Of a stretch of DNA of 64,000 bases, positions 19,945-29,961 are shown piece by piece. The notes beneath the pieces are model-generated. The model worked only from the letters and a program-made list of their open reading frames with translations. It did not search any database and was not told the DNA's origin. How positions within the stretch are numbered: position 1 is the stretch's first letter; each line of letters begins with the position of its first letter. Source of the stretch: Aliidiomarina sanyensis (GTDB lineage: Bacteria; Pseudomonadota; Gammaproteobacteria; Enterobacterales; Alteromonadaceae); the NCBI RefSeq assembly GCF_003987175.1, contig NZ_PIPM01000006.1, forward strand, positions 62,001-126,000, in the 5' to 3' direction. Made by a program: the position numbers and the translations under genes.

Positions 19945-19973
19945 TGACTTTCGGGCCCGCTCTCCTATATACT
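19945..19973 (+). promoter_or_regulatory. Candidate sigma70 promoter of aspS
   Basis: TGACTT (19945-19950) and TATACT (19968-19973) are separated by 17 bases, about 40 nt ahead of the aspS ATG. By consensus match only. Confidence 0.45.
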
Positions 19974-20011
19974 GTGCGCCTTTCATTCAGGAATACGGAA
20001 ACAGGGTCAAC

Positions 20012-21763
20012 ATGCGTAGTCACTATTGCGGACAAGTCACAGAACAAGAACTCGGAAACTCAGTTACGGTTGCAGGCTGGGTCCATAAACGACGCGATCT
20101 CGGCGGTTTGATTTTCGTCGATATGCGCGATCGTACAGGGTTGTTGCAGGTGGTATTTGATCCCGACTTCGCGGATATGTTTGCCGAAGCGAATAAACTG
20201 CGCCAAGAGTTTTGCGTTCAAATTACGGGCGAAGTGCGCGCTCGTCCAGACGGGCAAGTCAATGCACGGATGACAACCGGTAAAGTTGAGTTATTGGCCA
20301 AAGAAATTACGATTTTGAATCGTGCAGCGCCCCTTCCGATCGACTACAACCAGCAGGTGAGTGAAGAGCAACGCCTGCGCTATCGATACCTTGATTTGCG
20401 CCGTCCGGATATGAACGAAAAAATTCAGTTTCGCGCGCGTGTTGCGAGTGCGGTCCGCCGTTTTATGGACAGTCAAGGCTTCCTTGATATTGAAACGCCA
20501 ATGCTGACGCGGGCCACGCCAGAGGGTGCACGGGATTACTTGGTCCCAAGCCGGACGCACAAAGGCAAGTTTTTTGCGCTACCACAAAGCCCGCAGCTAT
20601 TTAAGCAGCTGTTAATGATGTCTGGCTTTGACCGCTACTACCAGATTGTGAAGTGTTTTCGCGACGAAGATTTGCGCGCGGATCGTCAGCCAGAGTTTAC
20701 CCAGATTGATATCGAAACGACGTTTATGTCGGCAGCGCAAGTGCGTGAATTGACCGAGTCCATGGTGCGTTCATTATTCTTAGAAATGCTCGAAGTCGAT
20801 CTGGGTGATTTTCCGGTGATGGCCTACAGCGAAGCGATGCGTCGTTTCGGTAGTGACAAACCCGATCTGCGCAATCCATTAGAGTTGGTAGATGTTGCAG
20901 ATTTGGTAAAAGACATCGATTTCAAAGTATTCTCAGGCCCAGCCAATGATCCCAAGGGTCGCGTTGCGGTCATTAAGGTACCGGGCGGTGCGAGTCTGAG
21001 CCGGAAGCAAATTGATGAGTACACGGCATTTGTTGGGATTTATGGTGCGAAAGGCTTGGCATGGATGAAGGTCAACGACCGTGCAGCGGGCGTCGATGGC
21101 TTGCAATCACCGGTGTTGAAGTTCTTCCCGGACGCTGTGGTGACTGAACTCCTTGAACGGGTTGATGCGCACGATGGCGATATTCTTCTGTTCGGTGCAG
21201 ATAAAGCGACGGTCGTATCCGAGGCTTTAGGTGCGTTGCGGTTGAAGCTGGGTCAAGACTTTGATTTAGTTTCAAGCGAGTGGAAGCCTTTGTGGGTGGT
21301 CGATTTCCCGATGTTCGAAGAAACGGACGAAGGTTTCTTCGCGCTGCATCATCCCTTCACGGCGCCGATTGGGGTGTCAGCGGATGAACTTCGCGCGAAT
21401 CCAGGAGCGGCGCTCTCCAATGCTTATGATATGGTGCTAAACGGTGTCGAGGTCGGTGGCGGCTCGGTACGTATTCACGACAACGCAATGCAGCAGGTGG
21501 TGTTCGGAATTTTGGGAATTGATGAAGCGGAAGCGCAAGAAAAATTTGGTTTCTTGCTTGAGGCGTTGAAATATGGTGCGCCACCGCACGCTGGTTTGGC
21601 GTTTGGCTTGGATCGTTTGGTGATGTTGATGGTGGGTGCGAGCTCAATTCGGGATGTCATTGCATTCCCGAAAACGACCACGGCACAATGCCCATTAACG
21701 GATGCCCCAGGCGTTGCCAACCCCGCAGCCCTCGACGAACTCGGCATTCAAATCAAACCCTAG
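20012..21763 (+). CDS. aspS: Aspartyl-tRNA synthetase
   Basis: Class IIb synthetase, 583 residues, with the N-terminal OB-fold anticodon domain ([21 protein letters not shown]), motif 2 [16 protein letters not shown], the bacterial GAD insertion and motif 3 [13 protein letters not shown]. Full length and intact. The stop codon TAG is the start of a large palindromic-repeat array that separates it from ruvC. Confidence 0.97.
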   Translation: MRSHYCGQVTEQELGNSVTVAGWVHKRRDLGGLIFVDMRDRTGLLQVVFDPDFADMFAEANKLRQEFCVQITGEVRARPDGQVNARMTTGKVELLAKEITILNRAAPLPIDYNQQVSEEQRLRYRYLDLRRPDMNEKIQFRARVASAVRRFMDSQGFLDIETPMLTRATPEGARDYLVPSRTHKGKFFALPQSPQLFKQLLMMSGFDRYYQIVKCFRDEDLRADRQPEFTQIDIETTFMSAAQVRELTESMVRSLFLEMLEVDLGDFPVMAYSEAMRRFGSDKPDLRNPLELVDVADLVKDIDFKVFSGPANDPKGRVAVIKVPGGASLSRKQIDEYTAFVGIYGAKGLAWMKVNDRAAGVDGLQSPVLKFFPDAVVTELLERVDAHDGDILLFGADKATVVSEALGALRLKLGQDFDLVSSEWKPLWVVDFPMFEETDEGFFALHHPFTAPIGVSADELRANPGAALSNAYDMVLNGVEVGGGSVRIHDNAMQQVVFGILGIDEAEAQEKFGFLLEALKYGAPPHAGLAFGLDRLVMLMVGASSIRDVIAFPKTTTAQCPLTDAPGVANPAALDELGIQIKP

Positions 21764-22270
21764 CCAACGCGCGTTCTGTAGCCAACGCACGTTCCGTAAC
21801 GGCGCGTTGGGCGCCCAACTCGAACTGGGCTCTGAGGCTCGGCGCGGGTCAACCCCGAACCGTAGCCAACGCATTGCGTTGGGCGCCCAACTCGAACCGG
21901 GCGCTGGGGCTCGGCGCGGGTCAACCCCGAACCGTAGCCAACGCACTGCGTTGGGCGCCCAACTCGAACCGGGCGCTGGGGCTCGAGGCGGGTCAATACC
22001 TCCCCAGGGACGCCGTAAATACGTCCCTGTAGGCTTGTCTGCCGCATCCATGCGGCACACACCCTGCGGAGGCATACGACCCACCCCGAACCGTAGCCAA
22101 CGCACTGCGTTGGGTGCCCAACTCGAACCGGGCGCTGGGGCTCGAGGCGGGTCAGATCGTAGCCAACGCACCGCGTTGGGCGGCCAACTCGAACCGGACG
22201 CTGGGGCTCGGCGCGGGTCAACCCCGAACCGTAGCCAACGCATGTTCCGTAACGGTGCGTTGGGTGCCAA
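21761..22270. repeat. Palindromic-repeat array between aspS and ruvC
   Basis: About 510 bp without a gene. It holds about seven copies of the GTAGCCAACGC palindrome, some with the long loop GTTCCGTAACG. They are linked by a locus-specific spacer (GCGCCCAACTCGAACCGGGC and following) with a 72-bp period, plus copy 2 of the composite element (21998-22080). Long open frames across it are repeat artefacts. Confidence 0.93.
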
Positions 22271-22292
22271 ATCTGGATCATAAGGAGACAGC

Positions 22293-22787
22293 ATGCAGCG
22301 GATTATTCTGGGAATTGACCCAGGAAGTCGAGTCACCGGTTATGGGGTGATTGAGCAGCATGGTGCGCGTCTAACCTACCTAGGGAGCGGTTGTATTAAG
22401 CTTGCTCGAACGGGCGGTACGACGACAATTCCCCTCGCAACCCGTCTTAAAATGATCCATGATGGAGTCAGCGAACTTATCCAGCAGTTCCAGCCAACGG
22501 ACTTTGCTATTGAGCAAGTTTTTATGGCGCGTAATCCAGACTCGGCTCTTAAGTTGGGACAAGCGCGTGGCGCGGCAATTGTTGCCGCGGCAGTGCACGG
22601 TCTGCCGGTGGAGGAATACGCTGCGCGTGCGGTGAAGCAGGCGGTTGTTGGCACAGGTGGGGCGGATAAAGAGCAAGTGCAGCATATGGTCAAACAAATC
22701 TTGAAGTTGCCGCGCATGCCGCAAGCGGATGCTGCAGACGCGCTCGCGGTGGCCATCTGTCATGCGCATAACCAGCGTCGCTGGTGA
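22293..22787 (+). CDS. ruvC: Crossover junction endodeoxyribonuclease RuvC
   Basis: Resolves Holliday junctions together with RuvAB. 164 residues with the catalytic acidic residues Asp9 (ILGIDPGSR), Glu in FAIEQVF and the Asp pair in [23 protein letters not shown] at 22282 precedes ATG 22293. Followed by ruvA after 42 nt. Confidence 0.96.
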   Translation: MQRIILGIDPGSRVTGYGVIEQHGARLTYLGSGCIKLARTGGTTTIPLATRLKMIHDGVSELIQQFQPTDFAIEQVFMARNPDSALKLGQARGAAIVAAAVHGLPVEEYAARAVKQAVVGTGGADKEQVQHMVKQILKLPRMPQADAADALAVAICHAHNQRRW

Positions 22788-22829
22788 TATGGCTTGAATA
22801 CCGACAATAAGAATTAAAAGGACCTCAGT

Positions 22830-23450
22830 GTGATTGGAAGACTGCAAGGCATCATTGCCGCAAAACATGCACCGGAAGTTCTCCTCGATGTAAATGGCGT
22901 GGGTTATGAAGTCCATCTGCCGATGACCTGTTTTTATGATCTCCCTGAAATTGGCAAGCCAGTCACTTTATGGACCCATTTTGTGGTGCGCGAAGATGCG
23001 CAACTTTTGTTTGGTTTTAATAATGCCGATGAGCGCGCGTTATTTCGTCTATTAATCAAAGCACAAGGTGTGGGGCCGAAAATGGCATTGGGCATTATGT
23101 CGGGCATGAGTGCAAATCAATTTATTCACTCTGTTCGTCAAGGCGATGTGAGTACCTTGGTGAAGATTCCGGGTGTCGGGAAGAAGACGGCGGAGCGCTT
23201 GTTGGTTGAAATGAAAGATCGCCTGAAAGACTTCACGGGCGCTGATTTTGATACGGGTCTGCCAGGAGCTGCGCCATCGAATATGGGTATGGCTTTGTCT
23301 CCGGCGGATAGTGCCCGGGAGGAAGCGCTGAGTGCGTTGTTGGCTCTGGGTTATAAAGACAATCAGGCAACAAAAGTCATCAAGCAGGTTGCATTAGACG
23401 ACATGAGTGCCGAAGATATAATTCGAGCGGCCCTAAAGGCGATGATGTAA
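22830..23450 (+). CDS. ruvA: Holliday junction DNA helicase subunit RuvA
   Basis: Tetrameric junction-binding protein, 206 residues, with the OB-fold N terminus, two helix-hairpin-helix motifs ([13 protein letters not shown] and [13 protein letters not shown]) and the C-terminal RuvB-binding domain ([13 protein letters not shown]). GTG start at 22830 behind AAAGGA. Its TAA stop is the first three bases of a palindromic repeat. Confidence 0.96.
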   Translation: MIGRLQGIIAAKHAPEVLLDVNGVGYEVHLPMTCFYDLPEIGKPVTLWTHFVVREDAQLLFGFNNADERALFRLLIKAQGVGPKMALGIMSGMSANQFIHSVRQGDVSTLVKIPGVGKKTAERLLVEMKDRLKDFTGADFDTGLPGAAPSNMGMALSPADSAREEALSALLALGYKDNQATKVIKQVALDDMSAEDIIRAALKAMM

Positions 23451-23552
23451 CCAACGCACGTTCCGTAACGGTGCGTTGGGCGCCCCGAACCGTAGCCAAC
23501 GCATTGCGTTGGGCGCCCCGAACCGTAGCCAACGCATTGCGTTGGGCGCCGA
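23448..23552. repeat. Three palindromic repeats between ruvA and ruvB
   Basis: One long-loop copy (CCAACGCAC-GTTCCGTAACG-GTGCGTTGG) followed by two short copies in 33-bp units with the spacer GCGCCCCGAACCG. They interrupt the ruvA-ruvB operon. Confidence 0.92.
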
Positions 23553-23581
23553 ACTTGAACAATAAGAACTAGGATAACAGC

Positions 23582-24601
23582 ATGATTGAAGCGGATCGTA
23601 TGATGCCAGAACGGCCAGTCCAAGCCAGCGCGACCGGCGAGGACGAGGTGATTGATCGCGCGATCCGTCCCAAACGCTTGGCGGACTATACCGGTCAGAA
23701 GCATGTTGTTGAGCAGTTGGATATCTACATTGAGGCGGCGCGTGGTCGCTCAGATGCATTGGATCATGTTCTGATTTTTGGTCCGCCGGGGTTGGGTAAG
23801 ACGACGCTCGCAAACATCATTGCGAATGAAATGGGCGTTGGAATTAAGACGACTTCAGGGCCGGTACTGGAGAAAGCAGGAGACCTAGCGGCCTTGTTGA
23901 CGAATCTTGAGCCTCATGACGTCCTTTTTATTGATGAAATCCATCGTCTGAGTCCAGTGGTGGAAGAAGTGCTCTATCCTGCGATGGAAGATTATCAGCT
24001 CGATATTATGATTGGTGAGGGCCCGGCTGCGCGCTCCATCAAACTTGATTTACCTCCTTTTACGTTGGTGGGCGCGACAACTCGCGCGGGGGCGTTGACC
24101 TCACCATTGCGGGATCGGTTTGGGATTGTGCAGCGGCTGGAGTTTTATTCGGTCGAAGAGCTGACGACCATTGTGCGTCGCTCGGCTTCGTACCTGACGA
24201 TGGAGCTTGCCGATGATGGGGCACGCGAGGTGGCGGCACGTTCGCGGGGGACACCTCGGATTGCGAACCGGTTGTTGCGCCGGGTGCGTGACTATGCCCA
24301 AGTCAAATCTCAAGGACCTATCACGGCGGAGGTGGCTGCAGCCGCTTTGGATATGGTGGATGTGGACAAGGCCGGGTTCGATTACATGGATCGTAAGTTG
24401 CTCAAAGCAATTATCGAGAAATTTATGGGTGGTCCGGTTGGCTTAGAAAACTTAGCGGCAGCGATTGGTGAGGAAAAAGATACGATCGAGGATGTGTTGG
24501 AACCTTACCTGATTCAACAAGGTTTTATCCAACGCACCCCCCGCGGGCGCATTGCCACACAGCACGCCTATCAACACTTCGGCCTCACGCGCCCATCGTA
24601 A
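23582..24601 (+). CDS. ruvB: Holliday junction branch-migration ATPase RuvB
   Basis: AAA+ motor of branch migration, 339 residues. Walker [16 protein letters not shown], Walker [11 protein letters not shown], sensor I GATTRAG, the arginine finger region [13 protein letters not shown] and the winged-helix C terminus are all intact. Its TAA stop begins a palindromic repeat. Confidence 0.97.
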   Translation: MIEADRMMPERPVQASATGEDEVIDRAIRPKRLADYTGQKHVVEQLDIYIEAARGRSDALDHVLIFGPPGLGKTTLANIIANEMGVGIKTTSGPVLEKAGDLAALLTNLEPHDVLFIDEIHRLSPVVEEVLYPAMEDYQLDIMIGEGPAARSIKLDLPPFTLVGATTRAGALTSPLRDRFGIVQRLEFYSVEELTTIVRRSASYLTMELADDGAREVAARSRGTPRIANRLLRRVRDYAQVKSQGPITAEVAAAALDMVDVDKAGFDYMDRKLLKAIIEKFMGGPVGLENLAAAIGEEKDTIEDVLEPYLIQQGFIQRTPRGRIATQHAYQHFGLTRPS

Positions 24602-24912
24602 CCAACGCAATGCGTTGGGAACCCAACTCTAACTAGCCTGCGGAGGCATGCGACCCACCCCGAACTGTACGTAACCAACGCAACGCGTTGGGCACAGAGA
24701 TCGTAGCCAACGCAATGCGTTGGGCGCCCAACTCGAACCGGGCGCTGGGGCTCGGGGCGGGTCAATCCCTCCCCAGAGACGCCGTAAATACGTCCCTGTA
24801 GGCTTGTCTGCCGCATCCATGCGGCACACACCCTGCGGAGGCATACGACCCACCCCGAACCGTAGCCAACGCAATGCGTTGGGCGCCCAATTCGAACGGG
24901 GCGCTGGGGCTC
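24599..24912. repeat. Palindromic-repeat array downstream of ruvB
   Basis: Four short palindromes (starting about 24599, 24672, 24703 and 24862), part of the aspS-type spacer, and copy 3 of the composite ~85-bp element (24766-24850). No gene is seen. Confidence 0.92.
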
Positions 24913-24948
24913 GAGGCGATGAACGACTCACATGGGTTTCAGATAGGC

Positions 24949-25129
24949 AAAAAAAAGCCCACTCAGGGGATGAGTGGGCGAAGTTGTAACAACAACAAGG
25001 AGGAAGTTAAATCCAGGAACTACCGATGAAACAGGGAAACTATGAAACCTATTTCACCTCATTAAGGAAGCGACAATCGATCCTTAAATTCGTTTGTCAG
25101 GTCGTCCGCGTGGGATATCCCTGAACACG
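24949..25129 (-). ncRNA. Candidate small regulatory RNA (~180 nt)
   Basis: On the minus strand a near-consensus sigma70 promoter is followed after ~150 nt by a strong rho-independent terminator, with no credible ORF between. The terminator stem GCCCACTC/GAGTGGGC (24957-24979) has a 7-nt loop and is followed by eight U (24949-24956). Just upstream is a pyrimidine-rich stretch CUUCCUCCUUGUUGUUGUU that could pair with Shine-Dalgarno sequences and, with the poly-U tail, suggests an Hfq-dependent trans-acting RNA. I do not recognise it as a known family. Not related to the adjacent palindromic repeats. Confidence 0.7.
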
Positions 25130-25135
25130 AGGCGC

Positions 25136-25163
25136 ATTATATAGCTTCTCCGACCAGTCTCAA
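25136..25163 (-). promoter_or_regulatory. Sigma70 promoter of the candidate small RNA
   Basis: Minus strand: -35 TTGAGA (25158-25163) and perfect -10 TATAAT (25136-25141) with a 16-bp spacer. Transcription would start near 25129 and proceed leftward. Confidence 0.72.
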
Positions 25164-25164
25164 G

Positions 25165-25450
25165 CGAGAAAAACTGCGGCTTCGCATTAGAAAATCTAAT
25201 GTGTTAAAGAATTGTATTGTTTAATTTGTAAGCAACTATTTGTTAACAAGTCGCAAAGATCCGTTATATATCCGAAGAATTCCTTATTCTTGCATAATCA
25301 TTAAATATTAATAAAAGTCTTGTGAAACTTTTTATTTTTCATGCTGCCAAAGGAAAGATTTGGTCGCAGTAAGCGTCCTGCTACATTTGCGTAAAAATCT
25401 GCGTTATAGTAGCGTTTCATCGCGTCCAATTGGCTCATAGGGGGAGAGAG
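25165..25450. other. AT-rich intergenic region upstream of the Tol-Pal operon
   Basis: About 285 bp, clearly AT-richer than its surroundings, with runs such as TTGTTAACAAG and ATTAAATATTAATAAAAG. It has no palindromic repeats and no credible ORF. It presumably holds promoter and regulatory sites for ybgC-tolQRAB-pal to the right; I could not fix a single convincing promoter. Confidence 0.5.
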
Positions 25451-25451
25451 A

Positions 25452-25856
25452 TTGGCGGAATTCTCATGGCCCGTTCGTGTCTATTATGAAGATACTGATG
25501 CGGGGGGCATCGTCTATTACGCGAACTATCTCAAATTTTGTGAGCGCGCACGCACCGAGTGGTTGCGTGCTTTAGGCGTGGAACAGGATATTTGGCTGCG
25601 TGAAGGGATTGGGTTTGTGGTTCGGCATGTCGCACTTGATCTACGTGCGCCCGCACTATTTAACGATACACTGCGAGTGACCGTGGTGCCGAGCCGAATT
25701 CGAAAGGCCTCGATAGAGTGCCGACAAGAAATATATAACGCGGCAGGGACATTGCTCTGCGTAGCGGATGTGAAAGCCGCGTGTGTGCATTTAAATACAA
25801 TGAAGCCGGTGGCAATCCCCGGTCCAATTATAGAGGTTATCGGACGTGGAAGCTGA
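25452..25856 (+). CDS. ybgC: Tol-Pal-associated acyl-CoA thioesterase YbgC
   Basis: Hotdog-fold thioesterase of 134 residues that opens the tol operon in most gammaproteobacteria. The catalytic motif VYYEDTDAGGIVYYANYLKF with Asp is intact. The start is TTG at 25452 with GGGGGAGAG just upstream; the nearby ATG is out of frame. The end overlaps tolQ by 11 nt. Confidence 0.94.
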   Translation: MAEFSWPVRVYYEDTDAGGIVYYANYLKFCERARTEWLRALGVEQDIWLREGIGFVVRHVALDLRAPALFNDTLRVTVVPSRIRKASIECRQEIYNAAGTLLCVADVKAACVHLNTMKPVAIPGPIIEVIGRGS

Positions 25857-26553
25857 GTTGTCCTTTTTTGATTTATTTTTAGAAGCCAGTCTCGTTGTTC
25901 AGCTGGTGATGTTGCTCTTAGTTTTGATGTCTGTGGTGTCATGGGCGCTAATCTTCCAACGCCGCAAGATTTTGCAACAAGCAGAAGTGGAAGCGCAAAA
26001 ATTTGAAGATCGATTCTGGTCCGGCGTTGACCTTGCAAAACTCTACAAAGAGGTCAGTGCGAAGGGAAAGAAAATTCAGGGCACTGAGCATTTGTTTCAT
26101 TCCGGCTTTCGGGAATTTGCCCGGCTAAGACAGGTCAAAAATGCAGACGGAATGGCCGTGATGGCAGGGACACAGCGAGCAATGCGGGTTGCGCATTCGC
26201 GGGAGATGGACCGGCTTGAAACCCATTTGACGGTGTTGGCAACGATTGGCTCAATCAGCCCCTATGTTGGTTTATTTGGTACGGTGTGGGGGATTATGAA
26301 TGCATTTATCGCTTTGGGCTCGGTTCAGCAAGCCACGCTCCAAATGGTTGCCCCGGGTATTGCAGAAGCGTTAGTTGCAACGGCCATGGGCTTGTTTGCT
26401 GCGATCCCAGCGGTTATCGCCTACAACAAGTTCTCGTCGCAAGTGGGCTCTATTGATAGTGGCTACATCAACTTTGCAGAGGAATTCACTTCGATTCTGC
26501 AACGTCAGACACTTGGGAGTTCAGCATCCATGGCACAAGGTCAGGAGGCCTAA
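25846..26553 (+). CDS. tolQ: Tol-Pal system membrane protein TolQ
   Basis: Stator component of the proton-motive-force-driven Tol motor (MotA/ExbB family), 235 residues, three transmembrane helices (residues ~15-40 and two near 135-195). The family segment GLFGTVWGIMNAFIALG is intact. GTG start at 25846 inside the end of ybgC. Confidence 0.96.
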   Translation: MEAELSFFDLFLEASLVVQLVMLLLVLMSVVSWALIFQRRKILQQAEVEAQKFEDRFWSGVDLAKLYKEVSAKGKKIQGTEHLFHSGFREFARLRQVKNADGMAVMAGTQRAMRVAHSREMDRLETHLTVLATIGSISPYVGLFGTVWGIMNAFIALGSVQQATLQMVAPGIAEALVATAMGLFAAIPAVIAYNKFSSQVGSIDSGYINFAEEFTSILQRQTLGSSASMAQGQEA

Positions 26554-26555
26554 TC

Positions 26556-26984
26556 ATGGAAGCGTTTATTCAGCGCAGAAAGCGCAAAGCGATGTCGGAA
26601 ATGAACGTGGTTCCGTATATCGACGTGATGCTCGTGCTGCTGATCATTTTTATGGTGGCGGCACCGTTAATCTCCCAAGGTGTTGATGTCGATCTTCCGC
26701 GGGCGGATGCGGAACCGTTACCAGACGATCAACGGCAGCCATTAGTCGCAACCGTGGATCGGGAAGGAAATTATTTTTTGAATATGGGTGATAATCAAGA
26801 TTCGCCCATGTCGGCGGTGGACCTCGCAACCTTGGTTGCGGCGCATTTACAACTTGATCCCGAAACGCCCGTGGTGGTGCGAGGCGATGGTCAAGTGGCC
26901 TATGCACAAGTGGTTCAGCTGATGGTGTTATTGCAGCGCGCTGGCGCCCCCAAAGTGGGGCTGATGACCCAGCCGCCGGAGTAG
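26556..26984 (+). CDS. tolR: Tol-Pal system protein TolR
   Basis: ExbD/TolR family, 142 residues: a short cytosolic N terminus, one transmembrane helix with the essential proton-relay Asp in PYIDVMLVLLIIFMV, and a periplasmic domain. Follows tolQ by 2 nt. Confidence 0.96.
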   Translation: MEAFIQRRKRKAMSEMNVVPYIDVMLVLLIIFMVAAPLISQGVDVDLPRADAEPLPDDQRQPLVATVDREGNYFLNMGDNQDSPMSAVDLATLVAAHLQLDPETPVVVRGDGQVAYAQVVQLMVLLQRAGAPKVGLMTQPPE

Positions 26985-26992
26985 TGTAAGAC

Positions 26993-27892
26993 ATGAAAAA
27001 TTTGTTCAAAGCGAGCAACATTGCGTGGCAGCCAGTCGGGTATTCCGTCGGGCTGCATGTTGCTATTGGCGCTTTGCTTTTGGTGAGCATGGAATTTACC
27101 CCGGCAACCGATACGTTAGCGCAGCCGCAATTTGCCGCACCGGAAGTTGATATTGTTGAAGCGGTCGCGGTCGACGAAAGTCGCCTGCAAGAGCAAGTGC
27201 AACGAATACAACAGCAACGAGATGCAGAGCGTCGCGCTGAAGAGCAGCGTATCGCCGAACTCGAGCGTCGTGCGCGGGAAGCTGAACAACAGCGAGCTCG
27301 TGAGCAGCAACGTGCGCGAGAGGTTCAAGCGCAACGAGAGCAGCAAGAACGGGACCGTCAGCAAGCAGAGCAACAAGCGCGTCAGGCACGCGAAGAAGCC
27401 CAGCGGGCGGAGCGTGAGCGTGAGCAAGCGGCTCAGCGTTTACGTGAGCAGCAAGAAGCCGAGCGGCGAGCGGAAGAGGAGCGTCAGCGTCGTGAAGAAG
27501 AGCGTCAGCGCCAGGAAGCTGAAGCGCGGGAGCGTGCTGAACGTGAGCGGCAGGTGCAAGAGCGTCTAGAGCGTGAGCAGGCAGAGCGTGCCCGTGCGCG
27601 TCAACAGCGTGTGATGACCGAAGTCGAGCGTTATCAAGCATTGATTCGCTCGACTGTACAGCGCCATTGGATTACGGATTCGAGCATGCGTGGCCAATCC
27701 TGTGTGCTAACTATTTCGCTCGCACGCGATGGGTTTGTAACCAATGTGCAAGTCGGTGATGGAGCGCGCGCAGTCTGTGAATCAGCCCGCGCAGCGGTGC
27801 TTCGTGCAGGAAATTTACCGATGTCGGATGACCCTGATGTCGCATCACAGTTTAGAAACTTTACGATGCGGTTCGAACCGCGTTTTGATTAA
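26993..27892 (+). CDS. tolA: Cell envelope integrity protein TolA
   Basis: Spans the periplasm and binds Pal/TolB. N-terminal transmembrane helix (residues ~10-30), a long Arg/Glu/Gln/Ala-rich coiled coil (about 60-210) and the C-terminal TolA-III domain with its disulfide Cys pair (SCVLTISL and AVCESAR). 299 residues, shorter coiled coil than E. coli. The low-complexity coding region produces large shadow frames on the minus strand. Confidence 0.94.
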   Translation: MKNLFKASNIAWQPVGYSVGLHVAIGALLLVSMEFTPATDTLAQPQFAAPEVDIVEAVAVDESRLQEQVQRIQQQRDAERRAEEQRIAELERRAREAEQQRAREQQRAREVQAQREQQERDRQQAEQQARQAREEAQRAEREREQAAQRLREQQEAERRAEEERQRREEERQRQEAEARERAERERQVQERLEREQAERARARQQRVMTEVERYQALIRSTVQRHWITDSSMRGQSCVLTISLARDGFVTNVQVGDGARAVCESARAAVLRAGNLPMSDDPDVASQFRNFTMRFEPRFD

Positions 27893-27901
27893 TACGGAGT
27901 C

Positions 27902-29257
27902 ATGATGAAACGAGTACTCTCAGGTGTATTGTTGTGGATGGCCGCATTTGCAGCGTTTGGACAAAGTCCGACGTTGGAGATCGTCATTACCGAGGGGCAA
28001 GACCGTGCCCGTCCGTTGGCGATTGTGCCGTTCCAATGGTTGGGGGAAGGTGAAAAGCCGTACGACTTTGCCGAGGTTGTTGCAGCTGACCTGACACGCA
28101 GCGGTCGTTTCAGCCCGCTTGCTCGCAATCAACTACCGGCGACACCGGGTAAAGATAGTGAAGTCGATGACTATGCCAAATGGGCGCGCCTCGGGGTTGA
28201 GGCCCTGTTAGTTGGCGAGGTGAGTCCGTTGTCAGGGAATCGCTTTCAGGTCACCTATGAACTGATTGATCCACTGCGTGGGCAAATCACCGGTGGAACC
28301 GCGCAAGCGTTGGTTGACGGAGCATTGGTCAACAGCAACGATCACATTATTGAAGGTCGTAGCTCAGTGGTCAGCCCAAACCAGTTTCGTCAATATGCGC
28401 ACCGAATTTCCGATGTCGTCTATGAGTCGTTAACGGGAGAGCGTGGCGCGTTCTTGACCCGAATTGCATATATTTATATCGACTGGGACTCAGAGACGCC
28501 GTATCACTTAATGGTTTCTGATTACGATGGCTATAACGAGCGGGTGTTGTTGCGCTCTCCAGAGCCTCTGATGTCGCCAACCTGGTCACCGGATGGAAAT
28601 CGCCTCGCGTATGTGAGCTTCGAGAATGGTCGTCCGGAGATATTTATGCAGGATATCTACACGACTCAGCGTGAGAAGCTCACGTCGTTCCCTGGAATCA
28701 ACAGTTCGCCGTCATGGTCTCCCGATGGGCGCCGAATGGCAATGGTTCTGTCGAAAGATGGCGCACCGGATATCTATGTGATGGATATTCAAAGCCGTCG
28801 CTTGACCAAGGTGACAGACCATTGGCGCATCGATACGGAACCGAGCTGGACACCGGACGGAAAATCTTTAGTGTTTACCTCGGAAAGAGGTGGCAGAGCG
28901 CAGGTCTATAAAGTAGATTTGGATAGCAAACGAGTTTCACGGGTTACCTTTGAGGGTGAATCAAACCTCGGGGGAGCCGTAACCCCAGATGGGAAAGGAA
29001 TTGTGGTTGTTCACCGGGCAAATGGTCAGTTCCATATTGCTCGGCAGGACTTCCCCCGCGGGAATGTACAGGTGTTGACGCAGACGAGCTTGGATGAGTC
29101 TCCGAGCATCGCACCGAATGGCAGTATGATCATCTATAGTACGACGTATCGTGACCGGCAGGTTTTGGCACTCGTATCCATGGATGGGCGGTTCCGAGCG
29201 CGCTTACCATCGCGCGAAGGCGAAGTAAAAGCGCCGGCTTGGTCACCGTTCCTCTAA
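27902..29257 (+). CDS. tolB: Tol-Pal system periplasmic beta-propeller TolB
   Basis: Secreted protein of 451 residues with a Sec signal peptide, N-terminal domain and six-bladed propeller whose blades carry repeated SPxWSPDG boxes (e.g. [31 protein letters not shown]). Binds Pal and TolA during outer-membrane constriction. Confidence 0.96.
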   Translation: MMKRVLSGVLLWMAAFAAFGQSPTLEIVITEGQDRARPLAIVPFQWLGEGEKPYDFAEVVAADLTRSGRFSPLARNQLPATPGKDSEVDDYAKWARLGVEALLVGEVSPLSGNRFQVTYELIDPLRGQITGGTAQALVDGALVNSNDHIIEGRSSVVSPNQFRQYAHRISDVVYESLTGERGAFLTRIAYIYIDWDSETPYHLMVSDYDGYNERVLLRSPEPLMSPTWSPDGNRLAYVSFENGRPEIFMQDIYTTQREKLTSFPGINSSPSWSPDGRRMAMVLSKDGAPDIYVMDIQSRRLTKVTDHWRIDTEPSWTPDGKSLVFTSERGGRAQVYKVDLDSKRVSRVTFEGESNLGGAVTPDGKGIVVVHRANGQFHIARQDFPRGNVQVLTQTSLDESPSIAPNGSMIIYSTTYRDRQVLALVSMDGRFRARLPSREGEVKAPAWSPFL

Positions 29258-29322
29258 AGATGAAAGCATGTTAATTTAAACAAGTTGTATCTCTTAAACT
29301 CGAACGTGAAAGGACAGCAATC

Positions 29323-29856
29323 ATGCAGTTAAATAAAGTTGTGAAAGCATTGGCTTTGGCAATTCCAGTGTTAGCGTTGGCCGCTTGTTCAAGCACCCCT
29401 GACGCTGACAGCGACACGACAGGCACGTCTGGCAGCCAAACTTCTCAAGACCGTCGTGGTGTTGAAGTTGGCGGCGCTGACCGTGTATTGAGCCCTGAAG
29501 AGCAGCGTCAACAGCGCTTCGCTGAGTTGCGTCAGGAAATGACCATCTACTTCGACTTCGACGACTCAGGCATCCGCAGTGAGTTCGCTGAATTGCTGTC
29601 TGCTCACGCGGACTATCTCGTGCGTAACCCATCGGTTTCTGTTGTAATCGAAGGTCACACAGATGAGCGCGGTACGCCAGAGTACAACATCGCGTTGGGC
29701 GAGCGTCGTGCAAACGCAGTTGCCAGCTACATGCGCAATCTGGGTGTTCAGTCTTCACAAATCACCACCGTTTCTTATGGTGAAGAGAAGCCTGTAGCAC
29801 GCGGAAGTAACGAGCGTGCGTGGTCACAGAACCGTCGCGCTGTTCTCGTCTACTAA
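29323..29856 (+). CDS. pal: Peptidoglycan-associated lipoprotein Pal
   Basis: Outer-membrane lipoprotein, 177 residues. Signal peptide with lipobox LAAC, a low-complexity linker and an OmpA-like peptidoglycan-binding domain with the FDFDDSGI strand and the EGHTDERGTPEYN motif that binds diaminopimelate. Codon use is noticeably more biased than neighbours, consistent with high expression. A rho-independent terminator follows. Confidence 0.97.
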   Translation: MQLNKVVKALALAIPVLALAACSSTPDADSDTTGTSGSQTSQDRRGVEVGGADRVLSPEEQRQQRFAELRQEMTIYFDFDDSGIRSEFAELLSAHADYLVRNPSVSVVIEGHTDERGTPEYNIALGERRANAVASYMRNLGVQSSQITTVSYGEEKPVARGSNERAWSQNRRAVLVY

Positions 29857-29900
29857 GAACGTGTTTTCCACGGAAGGGAGTTCGCTCCCTTCCTAGGAAA

Positions 29901-29945
29901 AGCCCTGCACAGTTGGCATTTCTGGCGACTGTGCAGCGCTTTTTC
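29901..29945 (+). terminator. Rho-independent terminator after pal
   Basis: Stem CTGCACAGT/ACTGTGCAG (extended by AGC/GCT across one mismatch) with a 14-nt loop, followed by a short T run. A second hairpin, GAAGGGAG/CTCCCTTC at 29873-29892, precedes it. It probably lowers cpoB relative to pal. Confidence 0.75.
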
Positions 29946-29961
29946 TGAGGCCAGACAAAAT

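Noticed and set aside
21695..22336. About 200-residue Arg/Pro-rich frames on both strands between aspS and ruvC
   Set aside because: Encoded wholly by the 72-bp repeat units; overlap the ends of aspS and ruvC.
25026..25124. 32-residue plus-strand ORF (MKQGNYETYFTSL start)
   Set aside because: Lies antisense to the candidate small RNA, no hydrophobic or domain pattern; the promoter-terminator pair on the other strand explains the region better.
27096..27641. 181-residue Ala/His-rich minus-strand frame
   Set aside because: Shadow of the low-complexity TolA coiled coil in the opposite strand.
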